Origin: Pelargonium tetragonum
Lineage: Eukaryota > Streptophyta > Magnoliopsida > Geraniales > Geraniaceae
DNA length: 64,000 nucleotides
Reading direction: 5' to 3'
Assembly: GCA_036897445.1 (NCBI GenBank)
Contig: JAYMTL010000088.1
Coordinates: 1 to 64,000, forward strand
The notes below the pieces were generated by a model, which was not told the origin of the DNA, did no database searches, and saw only the letters and a list, made by a program, of their open reading frames with translations. Numbering within the stretch: position 1 is the stretch's first letter; the number at the start of each line of letters is the position of its first letter. The position numbers and the translations under genes were made by a program. Of this stretch, positions 1 to 12,167 are shown one piece after another.

Positions 1-2980
1 GTGGGAGATTCTAAATTCATTTATGAGCTCTTATAAAGTCCCCGAACTTCTAGGAAAAAAACAAAAAGCGCGTGTTCCAGGTTTAGGAGGTCTTAGTGGT
101 GTAAGAGATTTTACTGGATCTTCCAAGTGTCTGAGGGATAAGGCCTATATAAAGTATCCTTTTCACGGGAAAGACTAAGTACAAGTTTTACTGAACAAGG
201 TACAAAAACGAAGTAATCTGGAATCTTTTGGAGGATGAATCCTACGCTTCTGGTTAAAATAAATAAGAAAGGTAAACTCAACTTTTCTCAGCGACAGGTG
301 TTAATTGAAATCTAAGTAATTCCTAAATGAATAGGCAATATAGAGGCTCAAAAGCGCAGATAATGAAATAAACAGAGCCTATCTCTGCATTCTGGAAAAA
401 GGAAGCCCCCTTTAGTTGAAAGCAATTAGTCTTAGAAGATACCAGATTACAAATCTTTGAGATATGTAATAGTGGAAACAACTCATTTCAATTGAAAAAG
501 GTTCTAAGTTTATAGCTTTCGGCAAGCAGGAGGCTCCTCTCTTAAAGGTTTTAATCTCAAGGGATTTTTACTACAGCAGAATTTGAAGCGTCTTTTCCCG
601 TTCGTTTCTAATGTGAATTTCCTGAAAATAGGTAACAATCTAGTTTTCTTTTTAGCGTTTCGTGCCTAATTTTACTAATTAAGTTATAAAAATCTAGGGT
701 CAATATTCGAAAAAAAAGAATAATAAGTAATTAAGGTAGATCCCGCTTATCCGGCAAGTAGGTCACTAATAAGCTTTCAGGATACGAAGGAGTTTAATAC
801 CTTACGGGGAGTACTTGTCGGGTATATAATAAAGAAGTTTCTTGTGATCCTGAGCAGCTACATCCCTCTTACTTAAACTAAAATGCCTGTCCTTTTTTGA
901 GTAAAACCCCGAGCATTAGGTATCGAAGATAAGAATAAGACTAGTTATCAGGAGAATTCCTCTTGCTCTCTTAGTCACTCTTACTAAAGACAAGAAGAAG
1001 CCTTAGTTAGAGAGAGATAAGGGGAAGTTCTACCTAAACGTAGCGAAGAGAATAAGAGTGTATAGATACTACTTTTCACTTTAGTTTATTTACAATACCT
1101 GACTTCTTCAGAAATAGAACCCTTTCGAAGAAACTCCTCTGTAAGACCTCCGTTTGTACCACTCTTGCTAATAAACCGGATTTGGGATGAAATCAAACAA
1201 TACTAAGGTTTATAGACCTAATATACCTATAATCTCTATTATCTACTGTTCAACTACTGAGTTCGGGTTCCCCCTACCTACTCGACCTAATGAATTAGAG
1301 TTCCTTTTTACTATTTCTTTTGAATTGCTTTAGCGAGAAAGGGTTGACTCCTTGTGAAATAAGCTAGATCGGGAAGTCAGAGGGACAAGGAAAGAGCAAC
1401 AAGCAACCTCTTTAGATACATCCCCTTAATATTAACGTGGAAGTTTTCCAATGAATTGACCCAGTTCTTTTAACCGGATTTCTTACAATCTTGACTTGAA
1501 TTGAAGAAAAATCTCCTATTAGATAGACATTTTGACTTCTAGTTTTAGGGCATTCCTGTCAATTAACAAAGAGTTCAGAACCCTTGATTACCTAAACTCA
1601 AAGAATTTCCTAAATCTAGCTTCTACAATACAACAGTTTCCTAGGAACCCTGCCTCAACTTATTTACTTTGTCCCACCTTGCTTGTAAATAGAACCTTGT
1701 ATCAGCACAAAAAAAGTAGTGAGAGAAAAGACTTTCGATACAAAATCTCGTTTCAACTTTCTAAATTGCATTACCTTATTTTCATATTTTAATTAAAAAA
1801 AAGTACTTACGAACCTGTATACCTTATCTTCTAGAGCTGCCCCATATCTTGGGACTTGGCAACATTCTACTCTTTCCTAAAAACTGTATCCCTGAATTCT
1901 ACTTTCATAGGTTTCCTACAAAAAAAAAGCCTATCCGGTGAATCTCTAACCCTAAAACGAATAAACTACCGAACTCCAGTAACCCGAAGCCTAGGAAAAG
2001 ATATATCTTTGGAACTCAAGACACTAAATCCAGGTAAATAAGAAAAAGTCTTGTCTACTACTTCAACCCATCTGCTCTAGTGCTAGTACCCAAAGCAGCA
2101 AACCACTTACTTACCTTCCTTAAAGACTCCCATTTGTAATTCCTTTCCTCAGAGCTTGACCTATCTATTCGTGCTTGCCTGAGGTCCCTACTTTTTGCTA
2201 CTCCTACTTTCCTATTTCTTGTCTTGCTAATCAAATGCCGGGTTATAAAAGATATAATATCAAAGAAACCGAGGAGCCCTTAAGTAAAGAGCAAAGAAAA
2301 ATTTTCATGTCTAGAATCTCAAATATCCATAGTTTCGATACTCAGCCAGGGGGTTTTTATGAAAACTATTTACTTATCCGGGCCTAGCTCATAGCTATTC
2401 GTTACCTAATCTACCTTATTAAAAAGAAAATTCACCTTAGAATGAAAACTATAATATACAAAGTCACTCCAGTTACAATCCCACAGCACTATTATCTTAG
2501 AAAACAGGAAACCAATCTACTTATCAGAACTCTTTGTCTGTCATTTATCGACAGTCCCTTGCTAATTACCCTTTTTTGGAATAGAATCCTTTGACTTGCT
2601 TCCTCAAAACAATCCTTTATTAATAGATAATAGAATCCCCTTTAGAAAAACTGGGAGCTCTATCTACTTACGAAATTGACTCCATTACTCAATCCTAAGA
2701 AACCATGTTTTAGCTAACAAATCGCATTCCGTTTTTGAAAAAGTAGTCGACCCTTATACGGAAAAGTACCCAATTTGTATGAAAGACCTCCCAAATAGAA
2801 AAATCGAGGATTTATCCTTGCAAGAGCGAGGAATTGCTTATATTGCTTATATAGATGAGAGATTGTGAATGAAAAGAGATTGCATACTCTAGAAACTCGT
2901 AAGTAGCCCAGAGATAGATTTTGTAAATGTTAAAGAACAACTTTTTTAGATTCAAGTCCCCAGGTTCAAGTCGACGCTAA
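1..2980. other. gene-free stretch, no recognised coding region
   Basis: I see no recognisable gene. The few open frames of 61 to 86 codons (1532-1792, 1856-2041 and 2175-2387, plus strand) use TTG-type starts or internal methionines, show no known motif and have the same A/T-rich codon content as the flanks. The sequence resembles plant-type mitochondrial spacer in style (runs such as CTTGACTTGAATTGAAG near 1492), but that is an impression and not proof. One LSU rRNA-like 11-mer lies at 814-824 and is listed separately. Confidence 0.6.
814..824 (+). rRNA. possible LSU rRNA scrap, helix 71-like string
   Basis: The string CTTGTCGGGTA is identical to part of the conserved LSU rRNA segment in domain IV that reads CCTTGTCGGGTAAGTTCC in bacteria and organelles. 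The identity stops on both sides: upstream lacks the usual GGTAGCGAAATT and downstream turns A/T-rich. An 11-base match has a few percent chance of arising at random in a window this size. I give it low weight alone and list it only because other rRNA-like islands occur in the same window. Confidence 0.15.
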
Positions 2981-2989
2981 ATTTACTAA

Positions 2990-4480
2990 AATTTCTTTGT
3001 CTTTACTTTTGAATTGGTTTCATTCTTCATTCCTTGACCCAGATTCTGCACTCTTTGACGTTTGAGCTAGATTCTTTGCTTGAGTTAGAGATTCTGTACC
3101 CCCCGTACTAGTATTATCTTAGTAGATAGGGCATTTGAATAGGCACCAGCAACAGATGCTACTTCTTACTCTTCTTCACTTCTGTTTTAGATTCTTTGTT
3201 TGACTTATCTTTCATAGGCTTATTCATAGACCTGGGTTTTGTACTCTTATTAGGAATTAGGAGAAGGAGCTATAAGAGTAATAACAGTAGAACTGGAGAC
3301 CTAGCAAGAGTAGGAGGGGGAACAGCCATGCCTATCAGAGTACCTATACAAGTAGTAGCTAACTAAACGAATAGGTAGGCAGTATGGATGTTAAGTAGAT
3401 TCTTGTTGTAGTAGCAGGTAGTAGGTCTAACTAAGATAGTATAGTTGTTAGTAGTTTAGTTCTAGGAGATACTCCCTCTTGTCCTATGCAGTTTATTGGT
3501 AAGGAGGTTAGAGGACCTAGTAGAAGCAAGATAGTCTATCCTTTACTGACTAAACCGCTTAGTTTAGGAGGTCGATATTGTGTACTTGTTTAGAAGAGAG
3601 AGAACATGAATAGACGACAGAGCAAATGCAGCTACTTATTCTGAAGCTAGTTCTTCTGTTCTAGATTTCATAGACCTAGACTCTGTAGCCAGTTCTTTTG
3701 TCTTATATGCCCTAGATTCCCTTGTTTTAATTGATGCTAGATGTTCTAGATTCTTTAAAAAAAGGAGAAGAGGAAAGAAAGAGAGGTAGACAGAGGCAGA
3801 GATGGACGCTATATAGATAGTCTTATAGTTAGAATAAGCTAACATAATAGAGAGAAGGGAAGTGGGACAGGAGGAACAGACCTAACAGGGGAAACAGGTA
3901 CGCAAGCTAGTGAGTTAGCAAGTGTAGCTATAAAATAGACTAGTTACTTTCTTTTATTTTATAGGTTTATAGGATAGTGTAGATGGTGTAGCTATAAGAT
4001 GTACTAGTCTTAGAACATTAGTTAGTAAGTAGGTAAGAGGCCTAGGAGTGATTCTTCTACCTTATGTAGTTTAGTAAGTATAGAAGGTAGTGCCTAAGAT
4101 GAATAGGATAGTATCTCTGTTACCGAGGGATAGGAGGTCAGTGTCTTGTATTTGTTTAAGCAGGTATAACACAAGAGTAAGCACCAGCAAAGACTTAGAC
4201 TTCTGAATTCCTAGACCTCTCTGACTTCACTCTTGCTTCTTCTTTGTATTTGTACTACTCTTTGCTAGACCTACTTCTTCTGCATGTTCATGATACCTGT
4301 CTTATCTTCGATACCTGCTAGGGTCTTCTTATGTGCTATAGTACTCTTACTCTTCTTGTGCTAGTTAGTGTTAGTGTAGCTATAAGAGTTCTATTTTATT
4401 AAGTGTCTTAGTATGGGAGTATGGTGCTATACAGTATATAATAGAGACTGTGTCTTAATAGAGGATTGTAAGGTACATCT
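2990..4480. repeat. locally repetitive island, Lys/Glu-rich when read on the minus strand
   Basis: Short related words recur within 1.5 kb. AGATTCTTTG-type words occur near 3072, 3187 and 3746, GCTATAAGAG-type words near 3272, 3990 and 4377, and GTGTAGCTATAA near 3921, 3985 and 4374. The longest open frame here (3636-3845, minus, 69 codons) starts hydrophobic and ends in a Lys/Arg/Thr/Glu/Ser-rich tail with repeats of the type TKELATES and TEELASE. Around 4200-4360 the minus strand reads HEHAEEVGLAKSSTNTKKKQ before a stop. The words CATAAGAAG and GCAGGTA in the minus strand near 4300 recur on the plus strand near 50360, so this island looks like a reversed relative of the 49-50.5 kb island. 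Function unknown. Confidence 0.45.
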
Positions 4481-7346
4481 TTGTTGTATTGATAGTAAGT
4501 ATAGGTTGAGAGGGAAGGCAGAGCCTGACCGAGATTCTCTCTTATAATATAAGCTATAAACTAAGGTACTAAGTGAAGTAACCTAAGAGAATAGGGCAAT
4601 CTCAGTCTACTAAACCTAGGAAAAACTCTCAAACTCTAGCTAGTTAGGGGAAATTCTTTTCTTTTTAGGGTATTAACACCTTTTTTGATGCGAGTGAATC
4701 TATTCTATATTCTCTTCTCAGTACGTAAAAGAGAGTAGTTAGAAGGTAAAGATACAATAGAATGCGTTTGAACGTGCGGTAAATCTATCAGATAGGAAAA
4801 AACAAACCTTAAAAGGTATACTAACTAAAGAAAAAAGGTATTTTAGATCATAACATGGGCAATGTTTCATTTTCTTCCTGAAGATTTGAATTCACTTTGA
4901 CTGGAAAGTCTTTCGTTAAAAGAGATGAGTTGCTCCTAAAACCCGTTCCTTTTTTCTGATTCTATAAAGTAGTAGAATTCAGGGGTTTTTCCTATTGGCT
5001 TGTTCTAAGTTAAGGATATAGATTGACCGGATTCCAGGTAATAGAGTTCGGTAGTCAGTAGTGAGACTCTCTTAACTAAATAAAGGACCCAGCTCCAAGA
5101 AAGGTATTAAAAATCAAAAGGATGTAAAATAAACTCTAAAAAAGATTCTAGATAGCACACAGTTTGATTTGATCTGTAAACCGCTTTCTTATATCCTAGG
5201 TCTAGTCCAGCTCTTCGCATTATAAATAGAAAGAAGGGGCATCGGTAGTCTCTTATTGTGGTACTCCTGAATTGGCTCTTAATGTTACAGGGTTTTTATT
5301 TAGAGAAAGTCAGAGTTCGTTTGCTGAGATTGATTCCTGTGAGTAAGGGTTCGTTCTGGAAGAAGTAGATGCCTTTCATATAGTATAACCTATAGAGTTT
5401 CCAAAAGTTTGTACTAATTAGGTTAGGGGAAAGAGCCTAGATCTAAAGGAAAGGTTTTTAAGTAAGGGATCGTACGGAGTAAGAGGTCCGTGCATGGGTG
5501 GTGAAGTAGACCAGGTCAAAAGGAGCGTTTCAAGGGTTTCTAGTCTCAAGAGCAATTGGGGTCGGGAAAAAGGTATAGGCTTTTTTTAGGGAGCTGTAGA
5601 ATTCGGGGATACCAAGTATAGGCTGTCAAGTCCCAAGAGAAAGTTATGGGGTAGCCCAATTTTCAAAAGAGGGGTTTATGGAAGAAGGCTTTTTCGAGAT
5701 TGATTCTTGAAAGTTTAGCTTTTACTGAACTGAACAGGGTTCTATTTCAAAGGCGGGACGAAGTCAATAAGTTGAGGCAGAATACCCCGGATTTATTTAC
5801 AAGAATAGCTCTTACTGTTTAGTCTTTTACAAAGGTTCTACGCTTTCCCTAAAAGAGTGATAAAGGGTTTCCTTTTAAAGGGACAAACTTACTATATAAA
5901 GAATCTCCGAGATTCCTTTTTTTAGTTAGCTAGTTTTTTGTTTGCCGTTACGGTTAAAAGAGGTTTAATAGACTCGTACAGATCTAAGAGCCCCCTTCGT
6001 ATTGGTAGTAGAAAGCCGAGAAGATGTGGATACAGAAGTGAAAGGGCTAAAGAAAGAAAGTGAAGAGTGACTCTATATTGAAAATGGTTTTGATTAAGAA
6101 GCAAAGTAGATATAGAGATGTCCTAGTTTGACCCTTGAAAGGCTTTGAACTTCTTTTCTTTGTATATTCCAAAGAGTTCCGGTTCTCATTCTAAAGAAAG
6201 TTGTGAAGTAGGTCAATAGGAAGTCGATAAGAAGCAGGCGTAAAGTATATAAGATAAGGAACTCAAGGTAAGAAATAGGGACGGTAAAAGGGTCGAAAGA
6301 GGGGTGTCACTGGGGATCTCTTCTATCTAAGGGTTTCTTGTAAGAGTTCTAAAAGGTCTAAGGAAAAGTGAAAAGTAAATAGGGATCTAGAGCTCTTGGG
6401 TTAGTGGAGATTGAGATTTGACTTCATTACCCAATCCCAATAAGCTTCTTACCTTACTCTCAAGCCAAAGCTAAGAAAACCTTTGGGTATGAAATAGAAC
6501 AAGGCTAATGTTTCTGTCTAGAAGACTCTTTTTCTTTTAGGTACTCAGTAAGGTGCGCCTATTTGTTGACCTTTTTATAGCCCTTTATCGATGATTTTAT
6601 TGTCTCTCTTTTCAATTTGCTTAGAATGGAGCTTGAGAAAAAAAGTAAGATTCTAATATTCATAAGCAAAACCTAGAAATAGAAAACCAAAGTCTAAAGA
6701 AAGAATAGAGTTTTTATCCTACTTTAGCTTTAGTAATTGAAACACAGGAACAGGCTTCGCAAACACTGACTTGAATACTTGACTTCCTCCAGTAGAAGCT
6801 CAAAACCTTTTTATGTATCAATCCAAACAAGCCTACTTGATTCTATCTAGAATGCTTTGATCTGTAGTTTCGATACTAAGTTAGGGGTCCCTCCTATTCA
6901 TTCAACCTTTTTAGCTTTTCTTCTATTTGCCTCCTTTCACTTTAGAATTTCTTTTTTGAAAGACAGATCTATTGAAGGAATATTCAAAACAATTTTTTTA
7001 ATAATTCCTCGACCTTTTATAAAGGAGTCTAACGTTCTTCTTCTTCTTCGAAAGGTTTCCTATCTTGATTACTAATAAAAATTGAAACTACACCTATACA
7101 GAGGAAAAAAGAAGCACATCTGTCGGTTTTTAAGTACTTCACGGAACCCGTTTTCATTTAAATAAACTGTAGTAAATCCACGGTCATTTTTTAAGGTCTG
7201 TACAAGAAATGCCCTAAACAAGGGGTAAAGCACACGAAAAGAGCCTTAGCTCAACCTGTGTTTAGTTGCTTAGTCAAGAGAAGCTCTGCTAAAAAGGTCA
7301 AAGAAAGATTTTTATAAAAAAGGGAATATTAAATTTAGAATTTAGG
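4481..7346. other. gene-free stretch, nothing recognised
   Basis: Open frames are 60 and 72 codons at most (5922-6104 minus, 6857-7075 plus) and show no domain. The base content and word use resemble the first 3 kb. I see no RNA gene, no long repeat and no hairpin that stands out. Confidence 0.6.
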
Positions 7347-7661
7347 CTAAAAGTATATTAAAAGGTCAGGTAATGCGTAGAAAAGGAAAAAGAAGTGAGA
7401 CAAATAAAGAACATAAAAAACGAGACTTCTATCACAAATAATATACAATACCTTCTTTGATTCCTTGTAATCCGAAACCCTAAAAACAAAAAGAGTAAAG
7501 CTTATAAGAGACCGACTTTCCCACAACCTTATAAATAAAGGGCCTAAAAACGGGAACCAAAAAAGGTGCGACGCTGAATAGGACTCGCATTTCAACCAAC
7601 TGACACCATATCCGAAGGGTGCTCTACCGATTGAAAAGAGGAACTCAGACAAGAACAGCAA
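7347..7661 (-). other. unassigned 104-codon open frame, hydrophobic
   Basis: One of the longest open frames in the window. It begins with TTG, not ATG, and I do not recognise the protein. It is rich in Phe, Leu, Ser and Tyr, with a central stretch containing APFGYGVSWLK and SHLFWFPFLGPLFIRLW and a C-terminal membrane-like segment (residues about 77-104). No heme, copper or quinone-binding motif of a mitochondrial membrane protein is evident. In DNA of this base content a frame of this length can occur by chance across six frames of 64 kb. It lies downstream, on the same strand, of the tRNA-like T-arm at 7788-7798. Coding status is doubtful. Confidence 0.15.
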
Positions 7662-7779
7662 AGAGTTTTTGACTTGTCAATTCTTTATTTCCCGTTCATA
7701 CAAAGATATGTACTAGATTCGTAAGATAAGATATTCAATTCATTCTACCTAATTCTTAGGAGTTCTACCTTTTAGAAAT

Positions 7780-7860
7780 AGAAAAGAGGGCTCGAACCCA
7801 CTGACAACAACTCAATTAACTGAATGCTGTAACATCTCATCTCAATACTTGACTACCTAC
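7780..7860 (-). tRNA. tRNA-like remnant, T-arm present
   Basis: On the minus strand the string GGTTCGAGCCC (7788-7798) fits the T-loop consensus GGTTCRARYCC exactly. Upstream on that strand a hairpin with stem ATTCA/TGAGT encloses GTTAAT, which recalls an anticodon arm (GUU would be Asn), but the loop has six bases and not seven. The T-stem has only about three pairs, the variable region is too long, and I find no paired acceptor stem. It looks like a decayed tRNA or a chance assembly rather than a working gene. The isotype is not assignable with confidence. Confidence 0.25.
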
Positions 7861-9340
7861 AAAAGAGCTTAGGGAGTACTTGTGGTGGGTTGACTCCAGG
7901 TTTCTTCTATCTAAGTGATTCTTTCTTTAGCTAATGGAAACTTATAGGCTCTCCGCAATACCTTAATCTTGTCCAAATTCAGGTCTCTCTATTGCATGTA
8001 AAAAACAAAGAGCTTTTATGTTTTATGAAAAAGGCTAACCCGAAACAGAGAATTTGGTATATACCCTACAGGCTTGACTTTACCCCTAGAAAAGTTTTCA
8101 TTTCAATTTCTATAATTAGACTCAAATAGACTTTATTAAGCAAATTCAAAAATCTTTTTAAGGATAACAACAAAATCTATAGTTATTTACAACAAGACCA
8201 AACTCTCTATAATTTCAATTATCTGCAGTTTCAATACTAAGTAAGTAGGTGTTTCCTATTAGAACTTTTATTTAGCACCAGATTTCTTACCTTGAGTTCC
8301 TTGTCTTCTAGTTATAGCGTATTCCCGTTACTTAACCACTTAAAAAAGAGTTCATAACTATTACGTAAAAGAAATTCCGAAATATAAAGATTACCTAGCT
8401 CCTACAACTGAACTAAGAAAACTAGTAAGGCCTAGTCCAAGTGAACTCCCAAGAAGTAAGAAGAGTGCAAGAATGAAGAAGATAATTAAAAATCAAAGTC
8501 AAGAAAGCCCGCAATAAAAGAAATTGAGCTTTTTGTCGACTTGAACCCTGACATTTCCGCTCTTTCAAAGGTTTAACATTTACAAAAGGGATGTATAAAA
8601 GTTCTCTTTTATAGAGTCATTCACAAGACTATTATCTAACTCCTTTGTTCTTTTTACTAGAGATAAAATTTTCTCGATATCAATGCCCATTTGAGAGGGA
8701 TTTCTTACACTTTGAGTCTTTTTTTGTATAGGCTGAATCCTACTTTTTATTGAACGGGAAAGCAAAGAAAGGCAGAAGAAACGCAAGCTTTAAAGTTGTA
8801 AAATTTATAAAGAACAAGTAACTTTGTAGATGATATATTATTGGAAGCTCCTATAGGCTTAGTTAAACAAGTTTTGCTTGATGAAAAAAAGCGCCCTAAG
8901 TTAAGTATGGAACAAGTCCTGTTTCTTTTATTTTATTTGCACTGGTTGCCCTTAAATTATTAGTTAAATCACTAGGTGTTTATATCCCTTTAACTACCTA
9001 AAAACTGAAAAAACACGAAGGCACTTTAAAATAAAAGTTTATCCCGATATGGAGCGGGAAAGAGGGCATACAATTTTGAATTAATTTCTTAAAAACCTAA
9101 AAGGAATTTCAAACTTAACTTGCAATCTATACTACGCCCTCTAAACAAAATTGACTAAATATAGTAAGAGACCTTTTGAGTACTTTACTTTCAAAAATTC
9201 TTATAAGTATTAACGGTTGTGCATTTGCAATTCTTTATATACTATAACTTAGTTAAAAAAAAAAGATTCTTCTCTGTATAATCCTGATTTTAAGGATATT
9301 ATAACTCGCGACTCTTTGCTAACGTAAAACAAAAGCTTTT
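7861..9340. other. gene-free stretch with one dispersed-repeat copy
   Basis: No gene recognised. A copy of the dispersed word TATCTAAGTGATT lies at 7908-7920. The 68-codon frame at 8580-8786 (minus) is featureless. The stretch ends at the SSU rRNA-like island. Confidence 0.55.
7908..7920 (+). repeat. dispersed word TATCTAAGTGATT, copy 1
   Basis: Exact copies occur here, at 45959-45971 and at 59919-59931, all on the plus strand and all preceded by a pyrimidine-rich stretch (TTCTTC, CCTTTC, ATCTCTT). Beyond that the flanks do not match. Three exact 13-mers are more than expected by chance. Role unknown. Confidence 0.5.
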
Positions 9341-9344
9341 TGAT

Positions 9345-9395
9345 TTAAAACACGAAAGCCGGATTAGATACCCCGAGTAAAGACAACAAGCTGGA
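9345..9395 (+). rRNA. putative SSU rRNA fragment containing the 790 loop
   Basis: GGATTAGATACCCC (9361-9374) matches the near-universal 790-loop motif of small-subunit rRNA, which contacts the large subunit and the initiation machinery at the P-site side of the 30S platform. It is preceded by CACGAAAGCC (9351-9360), which resembles the ACGAAAGC that lies 13 or so bases upstream of the motif in plastid and bacterial SSU, here directly abutted. It is followed by GAGTAAAGAC in place of the usual AGTAGTCC. No other SSU domain lies within several kilobases, so this cannot be part of a continuous gene. A fragmented mitochondrial rRNA gene, as in apicomplexans and dinoflagellates, is the natural reading. 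A pseudogene scrap is the alternative. Chance of a 14-base match here is below 1%. Confidence 0.5.
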
Positions 9396-10919
9396 GAAAA
9401 CTTATCCATTGACACTTTTTAAGAAGACTACTTTCGTAAGTAAACTCTTGAGTAGGGCACCTCCTTATTACCCTTTTATTAAGATCCAGTTCCTATTTCA
9501 CCCTAACCTCATCTAAGAAAAAGAAAACCGCGACGAATAAGGAAGACTTTCAACTCCATTCAATCTAATTTCTTTTATAGATCAGAACCTTTTTTGGGTC
9601 TTTCATTACTCCAGACTTAAAGGAATCTCGCTTTGTAAATTTATTAAGGGTTCCTGGTTTTTAAGTGAAACTTTTAGCTTTTCCGAGTATACTCTCCCAG
9701 GTTCGCCCAACTGGATCCTACTTAAAAAATAGACTCTTACAGGTTTTACTCAAAGTTCCGGGTCTATGAAATGGTTTAAATAAGTAAGGATATCCTATCT
9801 CTCAAAAGGCCTTCCCTGAAAACTAATAGAGTAAACCTTAGCCACTAAAAAAATCCTAAGTAACCAGTAATTTTTAGAATACTCGATAGAGATTGCATCC
9901 ATCTAAATACATAGGTTCACATCCAATTCTAATGATCTAATGAGAAATTCCTACTCGTTTGTATATTCTGGTTATTGCCACAAAGTACAAAGTTTTGATA
10001 CCTCGTATCAAATTTTTTACAGCACGTCAACGCTTTCTTTAGACTAATGGAGATACCCTCTTTTTCCAAAGGATTTCAAAAGAATTGAAAACGCGAATAC
10101 TAGCTCCTTTATAATTATTCTTATTACCTTATACCCCGGTAAAGAGCCTCAAGTCATTAGAATATCCAAAAAAGAGTAAACCTCAGAATTCGTTATAGAT
10201 AGATTGTAAAAACTTCCCTTACAAAATTCGTGCTCCTCTAATTAAACTTTAAACGGGGAATCCTTTAGGGAGCCCCTTTGGATACTAGATTACTTAAGGA
10301 TATAAACTGGAAACTCGTCTAGATAGAGTTTTTGCATTTTAGACTTGACAGAAAGTTTTCTTCACATCAAGGAAGCTGCAGTGAGTGCTCCTTTTTACAA
10401 GAGAACCAGAAGCCAATTTTCAAATTGAATTTTAGAAAAAGTTCAGAAATTTCTTAATAGAAATGAAAAAGAGAATCCTGTAAAAAAAGAAAAACTAAGT
10501 TATACCGAGAATTTTTTAACAAAGAAGACAGAATAAACCCCGAATAGGAGACCCCGGGATATCTTAATATTATAGGGTCTAACAAAAAAAATTCGTTGAA
10601 GAAGTCTGGAAATTGAGTAATATACTGAAGTTGCTTTTAACATTGTATAAGCATATAAACTCTTTTAGAAGAACAGGGGGCGGGAATTCTTTTGACTTTT
10701 AGTAGATACTTACAGGGACCTTTGAAGTTACTATATATTATATATTCCGCCCCGCTTTCGATATAGGTATATACCCCAAAAGCTTTCGCTAAAACAAAGT
10801 ACAACTTATAGGAGCTCTAACATAAAATTCTAATTACGGGAAACACTAAAGCTACAACAAGTAATAAGGGGCCTTATAAGACTTGGGTCTAAAATCTGAA
10901 TTCCTTCTGTCTCTTTATT

Positions 10920-10933
10920 AAGCTTTAAAGCTT
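10920..10933. repeat. perfect 14-bp palindrome
   Basis: AAGCTTTAAAGCTT is its own reverse complement. It has no loop, so as a hairpin it would be weak. It is noted as one of several exact palindromes in the window. Confidence 0.8.
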
Positions 10934-12155
10934 TTGGGCTGTCTACCCATATATTGAAATCACCCCTAAAATGAAGTGTTGATATACTCTATACCACTTA
11001 AAAAGAACTCGGAATTTTAGAAGAATTCTTTCTCTATTTATCAGCAAGAAAGAACAAGGGTTCAAAAAGAAGTCCAGTAAAAGAATTTTATATTATTTGG
11101 GTCGTAGAAAGAAATATAGTAAATAGTTTCAGATTACTCTGCTAGCATGAGAGTTTCACATTAGGAGGATTCCTCGTTATATGCTATTCCTGTAAAAAAA
11201 AGCTCTTACTTTAGATCTGATTAGGGAGGTGTTTGGCTCAAAAAAGGTTAAACACGTCTTACCTAGAAAGGCGATAGGAAACGTAGTAAGATTTCTATTA
11301 TAAAAAAGATGATAATCCTAGATATGTTAAAGTCGCAAATTCCTTTTTATTTCCAGGACGCAATGTATAATCGCTGAAGAGGAACGCGGCATGCTTAGTT
11401 AGGAAAGTGTTTTAAGACAAATCTTGTACTATATTCTAATTCTAGTCACTTTTAGTTATAGATTAGTAATTAGTAAAAAGGGTTCTTAGCGTCAACAAAG
11501 TGGAAAAACTTGGATTTCGAGATTTGAGGGGAGTCTCTTAAAAAAAGGATACTTAAAAGCGCTCGTAGTAGACTATCCGCACTTTTAAGAAAACAAAGTA
11601 GGAGGTGAGTAATTACTTGGGAATGCATATAAGGCCTACCGCTCGGAGATAAGAGAGTTCAAAAAACGAGGCGTGCCTTGTTGTTAACAGCTGCTTATAC
11701 TTACTAAACTGCCGCTGGAATTTTACAATTACGAGGTATCTTTTGGGTAAAGGAATCTCCATACATTTTTTTCTTTTTATTGCTCTATAATTTTTGCGAT
11801 TCTTTATAAAACCTCATCTTACAGGTTGCAGACATTCTTCTGCCTGTAAATTTCCCGGCACGGAAGTTGCCTCCCTTTTAGGTACCTTATAGTATAAGAT
11901 AAGACTGGATAACCCCTCTTAAATTCATTAATTTGGGTATACCTATAATATTTAGTTTATTATGACGCCTTCTTTAAGTACTTGGGCACCCTTTCGAACT
12001 CTTTCTAACTAAAAAAAGAAGCGTATACTTTTAAAAGATGCGTGGCTATCCTAAAAGTGCAGGAATTTTTCCTCACTTACTATATGAATTAAGTTTAAGA
12101 AAAACCTTATTATAAATAGAATCCGAACTTTTTTTTCTAATTTACCAGGAAGACC

Positions 12156-12167
12156 CTCGAGCTCGAG
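12156..12167. repeat. perfect 12-bp GC-containing palindrome
   Basis: CTCGAGCTCGAG is its own reverse complement and also a tandem CTCGAG doublet. It directly follows GGAAGACCC, which faintly recalls the LSU rRNA segment AAGACCCTATGAAGCTT, but the match ends after nine bases and I do not call an rRNA fragment here. Confidence 0.8.

Noticed and set aside
2955-2975. CAGGTTCAAGTCGA as a tRNA T-arm
   Set aside because: It misses the consensus by one base and has no stem or other arms.
3636-3845. 69-codon minus-strand frame as a real gene
   Set aside because: Its Lys/Glu/Ser-rich half is explained by the local AGATTCTTTG-type repeats, and the hydrophobic half has no known motif.
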